Shown here: positions 13,890 through 20,070 of the stretch, piece after piece
Layout: the number at the start of each line of letters is the position of its first letter
How positions within the stretch are numbered: the first letter of the stretch is position 1
Assembly: GCA_903847195.1 (NCBI GenBank)
Contig: CAINCZ010000017.1
Span: forward strand, 1 to 20,070
DNA: 20,070 bases
Source of the DNA: an uncultured Acidobacteriota bacterium
Lineage (GTDB): Bacteria; Acidobacteriota; Terriglobia; Terriglobales; CAINCZ01
Direction of reading: 5' to 3'
Program-made: the position numbers and the translations under genes
Notes under the pieces: model-generated
Told to the model about the DNA's origin: nothing
The model's input: only the letters and a program-made list of their open reading frames with translations
Database searches by the model: none

Positions 13890-16445
13890 TCAGGGTTTTC
13901 TGCGCCGCCTCCCGCGGGGCGGGGGAGTGTCGGCGGGTGGCGCGAAAAGAGCGGCGAAGTCACCGTGCGGATCGATTTCGCGCAGCGTGGCTTCGTCGTT
14001 CAAGTCCGGCGTGCCCGAATCGGCGGGCCAATCGAAATACTCGTCTTCTCCGTACTCGAAGGGGAAAAGCCCGTTTGCCCGCGCGAGCGGCGCCGAGGCG
14101 GTTACGTCGGTCAACAGGTCCTCGCCTTCTTCCGGCTCACCGTGTGTTGTCTCCGTGGGAGGCAGAAGCGCGTGATCGATTTGGAGGATGGAGGCATCGA
14201 AGGGCGCCAGATCGTGGGCATCGGGCTTTCCGTCGGCGAAGGTGAAGAGGTCGAGATCCTCGGCGGCCATTGGGGAACTCGCAGGCGCGGGTGGGAGCGC
14301 AGCCACCGTGGCCGAGGCCGGGAGCAGAGACGGCTCGGGTTCGTCGTGCACTGGCGGAGCGGGGGCCACCGGTTGCTCGATTTCGGCAGCCGCTGGCGCG
14401 ACCTCGGGCGGTGCGATCTCCGGCGGCTGCGGCTCGGCTTTGCCGGAGTTCTCCGCTTCCGGCGCGGGCGGAATCAGCAAGATCTCGTCTGCCGGCTGGG
14501 GCTGCGGCATCCGCTCCATGCGCCGCCGCAAGGCGGCCACGGCCAGATGGTGCGGGGCGACCTCCTCGGCACGCGCCAGGGCCGACTCCGTTTCGTCGCG
14601 CATGTTCTGGCCCAGGTAGAACAGCGCTTCGTCGAGCAGATCCTGAAGCCCGGTGGCCTCGGAGTGGGCCACCGGTGGAGGCGAAAGTGCCTGCGCCAGG
14701 GAATCCAACTCCTTCGGCTGGCTGGAGACCGGAGGCGGCTCTTCAGAAAAAGGGGCGGTGGCGGAAAACACCGCTTCGCCACCGTCTGGAGTCGTCAGAG
14801 CCTGCTGGAGCCGCCCGGCTTCCGCGCGCTGGCGCGCTGCGCATTGCAGGTAGTAAGTGACGCCGGACTCGTGGCCCTGCTCGGCGCAGAGTTCGGCCAG
14901 CAGAGAGAAACTGCGTGCCGCGTCGGCGGGCCGGCCAACCTGCGCGTAGAGCCCGGCCAACTCATGGTGCACGCGGAGGTCGCGCGGGGCCTGAGGCTGC
15001 ACGGTCTCCAGAGTCCGGATGGCTTTTTCGGGCAGACGATAGGCCGCAAACAGGTCGGCCTCGGTCAGGGCAGTCTCAAGCGCGCTGCGCTCCGGATCGG
15101 CGCTCGCCACGGAAGGAGGCCGGAACTCGCCGTCCTCGATCAGCAGATCATCGCGCTCCGAGTCATCTCTTTCGGGGTTCGGGGCGGCCTCGTCTTGTTC
15201 GGCCTCGATGGGCGCTGGCTGGTCCAACTGGCCATGGCGTGCGGCAACCTGCACAGCCGATTCGGCGGCCGCTTCCTGCTCGCGCAGCAGACGGTAGTTT
15301 TCGCGGTGAGCGGGATCGTCGGGCTGAAGTGCAGCAAGGCGTTCGTAGATGGCCCGGGCGCGGGCCATCTCGCCCTGCCGTTTGGCGAGCGCAGCGAGCC
15401 GTCCCAGCGTGCCCGCCTGCAGGGGAATCTGTCCCGCACGCTCCAGCAACTCGGCGATGGCGGCCAGAGCCTCGCGATCGTCGCGCGTTGCATTGCTGAG
15501 CGAATCCAGCAGCTCGGCGAAGCGGTCGCGGTCGGCGGCCAGCAGTTCTCCAGCGCGGCGTTGGTAGATGTCGAGCAGCGGCTGGTAATCGGCGAGGCCG
15601 CGAGACCACTCGAAAAGCGCGGTAAAGCCAGACCAGTCGTGATGTTGCGTAACCAGCCGCATCGCCGCCGCTTCGGCCTGCCCGGTGGCGCCGAGCCGTA
15701 GCTGGGCGCGCAGCATCAGGCGCAGAGCATCGGGGCGTGCATCGCAGTCGGCAAGGCGGCGCAGGTGAGCGATGGCCGCCTGCGGATCATCGGCTTCCAG
15801 CCGCAGCTCGGCCGCCATCAGCAGCGCGGGCAGATGCGCCGCGTCCATTTCAAGCGCACGCGCGAGCGCCTGCTCGCACTCGGCGGGGTGCCGCCGCCGC
15901 CGCAAGGCTTGCGCAGCACGCATGTGCAAATCGCGCAACTCCGCTGTCTTGTCCAATTGCTCCAGCAGGGCGCGCAATCGTTCAAAAACGAGGGGGTTAT
16001 CCGGATCAAGTTCAAGCGCCTTTTGCAGCACTCCGGCGGCGCTGGCCGGGTCAGAACCTGTAGCCAGCACCTCGGCTGCCTGCAGGTAATGAGCGCGGGC
16101 CTCAGTTGGCTGGTTTTGCATGGCGTAGAGATCGGCCAATTGCACCAGCGCGCCCGATGCCGATGGGCTGTGGCGTACCAGCTTCCGGTAGATCGCGATT
16201 GCTTTGACGGGGAAACCCGCGCTGGAATAGGCCAGCGCGACCTGCTTGAAGCAGCCGGTAGCCCGGGCCAGGTCGCCCTTGCTGGCGTAAAGATCGCCGA
16301 GCGTGTTGAGCGTACTCAGGTCGTTCGGGTCGTCGCGCAGCAGCTTCTCGTAATCGCCGATGGCCTGATTCAGCTTGCCGGCCTTGACGTTCTTCTCCGC
16401 CGAGGCCTGGACCTTTGCCTTGTTGAAGCCGAATCCGAAGACCAT
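13890..16445 (-). CDS. Large tetratricopeptide-repeat protein
   Basis: This is an 851-residue protein with no signal peptide or membrane segment. The N-terminal 400 residues are a run of TPR helices; the clearest units read LNQAIGDYEKLLRDDPND, LSTLNTLGDLYASKGDLARA and PVKAIAIYRKLVRHSPSA. An acidic linker (EAEQDEAAPNPERDDSERDD) separates a second TPR block (about 450-560), then a short third block around LLDEALFYLGQNMRDETESA. A long Pro/Ala/Glu-rich, probably disordered stretch follows, and the tail is very acidic before a terminal basic RGRRRRKP. Such proteins scaffold complexes; the partner is unknown. I chose the ATG at 16445 because GGAG is five bases upstream, rather than the TTG at 16463. 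It is first in a possible unit with the small membrane protein and the LOG gene. Confidence 0.88.
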   Translation of the reverse strand: MVFGFGFNKAKVQASAEKNVKAGKLNQAIGDYEKLLRDDPNDLSTLNTLGDLYASKGDLARATGCFKQVALAYSSAGFPVKAIAIYRKLVRHSPSASGALVQLADLYAMQNQPTEARAHYLQAAEVLATGSDPASAAGVLQKALELDPDNPLVFERLRALLEQLDKTAELRDLHMRAAQALRRRRHPAECEQALARALEMDAAHLPALLMAAELRLEADDPQAAIAHLRRLADCDARPDALRLMLRAQLRLGATGQAEAAAMRLVTQHHDWSGFTALFEWSRGLADYQPLLDIYQRRAGELLAADRDRFAELLDSLSNATRDDREALAAIAELLERAGQIPLQAGTLGRLAALAKRQGEMARARAIYERLAALQPDDPAHRENYRLLREQEAAAESAVQVAARHGQLDQPAPIEAEQDEAAPNPERDDSERDDLLIEDGEFRPPSVASADPERSALETALTEADLFAAYRLPEKAIRTLETVQPQAPRDLRVHHELAGLYAQVGRPADAARSFSLLAELCAEQGHESGVTYYLQCAARQRAEAGRLQQALTTPDGGEAVFSATAPFSEEPPPVSSQPKELDSLAQALSPPPVAHSEATGLQDLLDEALFYLGQNMRDETESALARAEEVAPHHLAVAALRRRMERMPQPQPADEILLIPPAPEAENSGKAEPQPPEIAPPEVAPAAAEIEQPVAPAPPVHDEPEPSLLPASATVAALPPAPASSPMAAEDLDLFTFADGKPDAHDLAPFDASILQIDHALLPPTETTHGEPEEGEDLLTDVTASAPLARANGLFPFEYGEDEYFDWPADSGTPDLNDEATLREIDPHGDFAALFAPPADTPPPRGRRRRKP

Positions 16446-16450
16446 CACTG

Positions 16451-16454
16451 CTCC
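16451..16454 (-). promoter_or_regulatory. Ribosome binding site deciding the TPR gene start
   Basis: Minus-strand GGAG is five bases from the ATG at 16445 and lies inside the frame that would start at TTG 16463. Confidence 0.6.
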
Positions 16455-16635
16455 GAAGCGCAATTTCGCTCTGGCGGCAACGCCCAGTATTTGCTCGTCC
16501 GCAGGCCCTAAGCTACCATAACCCGTTACTCACTGCTAACCTCTAACGTCGTAGTACCTCCCCGCCCGGCCTGGCACCCGCTGCGACGTTTTGCCGTCCG
16601 GCAGCATCAGTAATGGCTGAAGCTATAGGTGACCC

Positions 16636-16908
16636 ATGCAGCCGGACATCCGGGTTTACGGCCTAGAACATTGCGGGGATACGCGGCGAACGCGGCGGCA
16701 CCTGGACGCGCTCGCCCTTCCATACACCTACATCAACCTCGACAAGGACGATGACGCTGATCGCAGGGTGCGCGAGTGGAATGCTGGACTCAGGCTGACG
16801 CCCACCGTCGTGATCTGCCGTAACGGCTGCGTCGTGCGGCTGGCCGAGCCGGGCAATGACGCGCTGGACGCCGCGATTGCGAATGCGGGCCTGGAATCCA
16901 TCGCATGA
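16636..16908 (+). CDS. Glutaredoxin-like protein with monothiol C-x-x-T site
   Basis: The 90-residue product has a thioredoxin/glutaredoxin fold pattern: IRVYGLEHCGDTRRTRRHLD (5-24), then LPYTYINLDKDDDAD, then the cis-proline motif TPTVVICRNG. The active site is C13-G-D-T16. Related small proteins that I recall carry C-G-D-C, so the resolving cysteine is replaced by Thr (codon ACG at 16681). A single-cysteine enzyme could reduce glutathione- or mycothiol-type mixed disulfides, or bind a cluster, but not perform the dithiol mechanism. AGGTGA lies three bases before the ATG, which is rather close. It is alone, divergent from the TPR gene and 127 bases before the M2 peptidase. Confidence 0.8.
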   Translation: MQPDIRVYGLEHCGDTRRTRRHLDALALPYTYINLDKDDDADRRVREWNAGLRLTPTVVICRNGCVVRLAEPGNDALDAAIANAGLESIA

Positions 16909-16974
16909 AGCGGGCCTTCGGCCGGTGCCGAACGTGAATCCATTACATTCCTAAGGTCTTGTCCGACTCCTCAC

Positions 16975-17003
16975 TCGGCAGTCGCGCGGCTTTCCAATAC
17001 AAT
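16975..17003 (+). promoter_or_regulatory. Likely promoter of the M2 peptidase gene
   Basis: A weak -35 TCGGCA (16975-16980, four of six), a 17-base spacer and a good -10 TACAAT (16998-17003, five of six) predict a start near 17010. GGAGGA (17027-17032) follows just before the ATG at 17036. Confidence 0.5.
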
Positions 17004-17035
17004 ATTGAGTTCTTTGCTTCTGCCGTGGAGGAATC

Positions 17036-18883
17036 ATGTTGCGTTGGATAATCGTCGCCGTTTTGTTGTTGACCGCCGCCGTTTCGGCGCAGAATGCGCC
17101 TGCACCGGCCGCAAAGCCGCAGGATGCGCAGGCCTTCGTGGCCGAAGCCGAGGAGCAGCTTTATGACCTGTCGGTGAAGGCCGGGCGGGCACAGTGGGTG
17201 CAGTCCACCTATATCACCGACGACACCGAGGCGCTGGCGGCCGACGCCAACGAGCGGTTGATCGCCGCCACCACTGATTTGGCCACACGCGCCAAGAAAT
17301 ATGAGAGCCCTGAACTTGATGCCGTCATCCGCCGCAAGCTGCTGCTGCTGAAGCTGTCGCTGCCCATGCCGGCGCCTGCCAATGCCGCCGAGCGCAACGA
17401 GTTGACACGCATTGCGACGTCGCTTGAAGCCGATTATGGCAAAGGGAAGTTCTGCATCGCCGGGGCGGCCAAGCCGGCGGCTGGCGCGAAGGCGGACGCG
17501 GAAAAACCCGCCTCCGAATGCATGGACCTCACGCAGGCCGAGCGCCTGATGGCCACCAGCCGCGATCCGGAACTGCTGCTGAAACTGTGGACCGGCTGGC
17601 ACACCATCGCGCCGCCGATGCGCGGCCGTTATTCGCGCTTCGTCGAGTTGTCGAACAAGGGCGCGCGCGAAATGGGTTATTCCGACACGGGTTCGCTATG
17701 GCGTTCCAACTACGATATGCCGCCCGAGCAGTTTGCCGCCGACGTTGAACGGCTGTGGCAGCAGTTACGTCCGCTCTATGTGTCGCTGCACGCTTACGTG
17801 CGCGCGCAACTGGTGAAGCAGTACGGCGAGAAGCTGGTGCCGCCCGGCGGCATGATTCCGGCGCACCTGACCGGCAACATGTGGGCGCAGGAGTGGAACA
17901 ACATCAACAGCATCGTGGAGCCGAAGGGCTTTACGCCGACCTTCGACCTGACGGCGCTGCTCAAGGCCAAGCAGATGGACGAGCTGGCGATGGTGCGCTC
18001 GGGCGAGCGCTTCTTCACCTCGCTGGGCTTTGAGCCGCTGCCCAAGAGCTTCTGGGAGCGTTCGCTGTTCCGCAAGCCCGCCGACCGCGACGTGGTCTGC
18101 CATGCCAGCGCATGGGACGTCGACGGCAAGGACGATCTGCGGTTGAAGATGTGCATCAACCGCACGGGCGAAGACTTTCGCGTAATCCATCACGAACTCG
18201 GGCACAACTTCTACCAGCGTGCCTACATGCACCAACCGTTCATGTTCCAGGGCAGCGCCAACGACGGCTTCCACGAGGCCGTGGGCGACACGATCGCGCT
18301 GTCGGTCACGCCGGAGTACCTGAAGCAGATCGGCCTGCTCGAGACGGTGCCGCCGCCCAGCGCCGACATCAAGCTGCTGCTGGACCGCGCGCTCGAGAAG
18401 ATCGCGTTCATTCCCTTCGGGCTGGTCATCGACCAGTGGCGCTGGAACGTATTCAACGGCACGATCAAGCCCGCCGAATACAACAAGGCCTGGTGGGAGC
18501 TGCGCAACAAGTACCAGGGCGTGGCCGCGCCGGTCGTGCGCACGGAGCAGGATTTCGATCCGGGCGCGAAGTATCATGTGCCGGCCAATGTGCCATACAT
18601 CCGCTACTTCCTCGCCGACGTATATCAGTTCCAGTTCCACCGCGCGCTGTGCCGCATCGCCGGCTACCAGGGGCCGCTGCACCGTTGCTCGATTTACAAC
18701 AACAAGGCCGCCGGTGAGCGGCTGAAGAAGATGCTTGAGATGGGCCAGAGCAAGCCGTGGCCCGAGGCGATGTACGAGCTGACCGGCGAACGTGCAGGCG
18801 ATGCGAGCGCCATCATGGAGTATTTCGCGCCGTTGAAGCAGTGGCTGGACGAGCAGAACAAAGGGCAAAAGATCGGCTGGTAG
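17036..18883 (+). CDS. Secreted M2-family metallopeptidase (ACE-like peptidyl-dipeptidase)
   Basis: This is the bacterial counterpart of angiotensin-converting enzyme: a zinc peptidase that removes C-terminal dipeptides. The 615 residues begin with a signal peptide (core 4-14, likely cleavage after VSA at 18), so it acts in the periplasm or outside. The zinc site is H386-E387-L388-G389-H390 in FRVIHHELGHNFY, with E414 in GFHEAVGD as third ligand. C355 and C373 match the conserved ACE disulfide flanking CHASAWD. LCRIAGYQGPLHRCSIYNNKAAG, given here only by its ends C-R-I-A and R-C-S-I-Y near 540-555, matches the C-terminal ACE disulfide region. An insert rich in Ala and Lys (about 140-160) with two further Cys is unusual. 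All catalytic residues are intact, so activity is expected. GGAGGA precedes the ATG closely. Confidence 0.94.
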   Translation: MLRWIIVAVLLLTAAVSAQNAPAPAAKPQDAQAFVAEAEEQLYDLSVKAGRAQWVQSTYITDDTEALAADANERLIAATTDLATRAKKYESPELDAVIRRKLLLLKLSLPMPAPANAAERNELTRIATSLEADYGKGKFCIAGAAKPAAGAKADAEKPASECMDLTQAERLMATSRDPELLLKLWTGWHTIAPPMRGRYSRFVELSNKGAREMGYSDTGSLWRSNYDMPPEQFAADVERLWQQLRPLYVSLHAYVRAQLVKQYGEKLVPPGGMIPAHLTGNMWAQEWNNINSIVEPKGFTPTFDLTALLKAKQMDELAMVRSGERFFTSLGFEPLPKSFWERSLFRKPADRDVVCHASAWDVDGKDDLRLKMCINRTGEDFRVIHHELGHNFYQRAYMHQPFMFQGSANDGFHEAVGDTIALSVTPEYLKQIGLLETVPPPSADIKLLLDRALEKIAFIPFGLVIDQWRWNVFNGTIKPAEYNKAWWELRNKYQGVAAPVVRTEQDFDPGAKYHVPANVPYIRYFLADVYQFQFHRALCRIAGYQGPLHRCSIYNNKAAGERLKKMLEMGQSKPWPEAMYELTGERAGDASAIMEYFAPLKQWLDEQNKGQKIGW

Positions 18884-18942
18884 CGCAGCATCTGCCAAGT
18901 TCGACCAAGGCTGTGCGTCGCGGAGTTTTCTGAGAAGGCGGC

Positions 18943-20070
18943 ATGAACGAGCGTGATTTGCAGGACTATCTGTACTCTCATCCGGAAGTGCTGTTTTCCG
19001 GAAGGGAAGTTCAAGAAAAGAAGCGGGAATATCACATTCGCGGCAGACGGGTTGACCTGCTCTTCCGCGTCGAAGATATCCACTACATCGTGGAACTTAA
19101 GGCCGTTCCACTGCAACGCGAACACATCGGGCAAGTCGTCGAGTATTACGGCCTCATGCGGGAAGACACTAGCGATGGCGTTTTCAAAATGATTCTGGTG
19201 TCGCCGTCGATTCTCCGTTTCAGAAGAATTTTCTTGGAGGAGGTTGGAATTCGATGCGTTGAGCTGCCCGAAGTCCCAGTGCCACCCGACACGGTGAAAC
19301 TTCTCTGCCGTGATGCGGTGGCTCACGACGGCCTTGAGCGGAGCGAAGCGGATCTTTCTTCCACAATCTCGACACTTGCGGCGGTCCGCTATGACGATCT
19401 TGTGCATCCGGTAACAAAGCGCTCGCTGGCGATTTCACATCTCATGTTGCGCGAGTCCGTTGACGCCGTTCGCAGGGGATTTTCGGACTATGAGGTTCTC
19501 CCCGTCAAAATGGCGTGTGCGGCGTCGGCGGACTTAATAGGTACGAGTTTGCCGTCGGTGCTCGACACAGCACTTGACTTTTCCGTTGGAGGGGCGTGGT
19601 GGGCATACGCCTTCGGTCAGTCAGAACAGATGCCGAAGAATGACAAGCCAAATATCTCAGCAATCGGAATGCCGTGGGCCTTTGACCTATCCGTCAACGC
19701 AGAAATAAGGTCTTCTCAGGCCGTCATGCGGTCTTGCATTAGCAGTGCTCCTGCCCACTTCGATATGCTCATACGAAATCATGGAGAGCTGCAATTACAG
19801 GCTATCCTCAAACTCGAGCATCAACCGCGTTTTTACTATTGGATACCACTCTTCGCCCAAGAAGCGGGAACCTGGGGGGCCGAGAGCTTGTTGCGATTTT
19901 GCGACAAGTTCGACTCCGGATACACGGCAACTCGAAATGACTGGATTGAGCGCACCGCGCAGGCCAGCAAATCCCCGAGTTCAAATCAGGCCCAGCATAT
20001 GCGCAGGGCAAACAAGCAGCCGAATCTAGTGGAGTGCGGCATTCAGATTAACGATTATCCAGGGCCAACC
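18943..20070 (+). CDS. NucS-like PD-(D/E)XK nuclease-domain protein, 3' truncated by window edge
   Basis: The frame is open from the ATG at 18943 to the last base, 376 residues so far, with no stop. The first 80 residues match the NucS-type nuclease core: NERDLQDYLYSHPEVLF, then D38 in RRVDLLFRV, E51-L-K53 in IVELKAVPL, and Q64-x3-Y68 in GQVVEYYG. The order and spacing D, ExK, QxxxY are those of NucS and related restriction-like endonucleases, so metal-dependent DNA cleavage is likely. The remaining 290 residues, including WWAYAFGQ and FYYWIPLFAQEAG, are not recognised. Codon use includes ATA, TTA, AGG and AGA, and hand-counted GC falls to 47-57% per 60-base row, against about 70% in the M2 gene. 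This suggests horizontal transfer. GAGAAGG lies several bases before the ATG. Confidence 0.82.
   Translation, partial: MNERDLQDYLYSHPEVLFSGREVQEKKREYHIRGRRVDLLFRVEDIHYIVELKAVPLQREHIGQVVEYYGLMREDTSDGVFKMILVSPSILRFRRIFLEEVGIRCVELPEVPVPPDTVKLLCRDAVAHDGLERSEADLSSTISTLAAVRYDDLVHPVTKRSLAISHLMLRESVDAVRRGFSDYEVLPVKMACAASADLIGTSLPSVLDTALDFSVGGAWWAYAFGQSEQMPKNDKPNISAIGMPWAFDLSVNAEIRSSQAVMRSCISSAPAHFDMLIRNHGELQLQAILKLEHQPRFYYWIPLFAQEAGTWGAESLLRFCDKFDSGYTATRNDWIERTAQASKSPSSNQAQHMRRANKQPNLVECGIQINDYPGPT

Noticed and set aside
13965..15701. Plus-strand 578-codon open frame antisense to the TPR gene
   Set aside because: It is Arg/Gly/Gln-rich with no domain signature, whereas the minus strand shows clear TPR repeats and a good ribosome site.
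17765..18898. Minus-strand 377-codon open frame antisense to the M2 peptidase
   Set aside because: The plus strand has HEXXH and ACE-type motifs throughout; the antisense frame has none.
18694..19407. Minus-strand 237-codon open frame across the M2 end and the NucS-like start
   Set aside because: It straddles two plus-strand genes and has no recognisable motif; the plus strand carries the nuclease core residues in order.

Overview
The window is dense, GC-rich bacterial chromosome (hand counts near 70% in typical coding rows). The gene content and the small palindromic repeats between genes suggest an Acidobacteriota-like soil bacterium. This is an inference: there is no rRNA, tRNA or other phylogenetic marker here. 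I count 17 genes. The first is cut at its 5' end and the last is cut at its 3' end. I see no CRISPR array, no tRNA and no intact insertion sequence.

Left part (1-6000). The 3' part of an NADP-type glutamate dehydrogenase is followed by a class V aminotransferase on the minus strand with its own terminator. A two-copy CCCACATCTGC palindrome flanks the aminotransferase. Next come plus-strand genes for YqeY, a secreted retropepsin-like aspartyl protease, a secreted YdjC/ChbG-type deacetylase, and a CBS-domain protein with a clear sigma-70 promoter and terminator.

Centre (6059-9427, minus strand). Four tightly packed genes read hoxE-hoxF-hoxU-hydrogenase maturation protease. They encode the complete NAD(P)H diaphorase arm of a bidirectional [NiFe] hydrogenase plus a HoxW-like endopeptidase. 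The hydrogenase subunits hoxY and hoxH, which normally lie between hoxU and hoxW, are absent. The protease also carries Gln where the family has its metal-binding His. This is the most unusual locus in the window.

Right-centre (9428-16445). A 356-bp gap contains repeats that resemble the end of an insertion sequence. It precedes a stand-alone trpB2-type tryptophan synthase beta gene, which converges on a zeta-crystallin-like quinone reductase across a shared terminator. A minus-strand group then encodes a large TPR protein, a small proline-rich membrane protein and a LOG-family protein.

Right end (16636-20070). A glutaredoxin-like protein with a C-x-x-T site and a secreted ACE-like M2 metallopeptidase are followed by an open reading frame that runs off the window. 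Its N-terminus is a NucS-like PD-(D/E)XK nuclease domain and its long C-terminal region is unrecognised. Its base composition is clearly lower in GC than its neighbours, which suggests recent acquisition, possibly the edge of a defence or accessory region.
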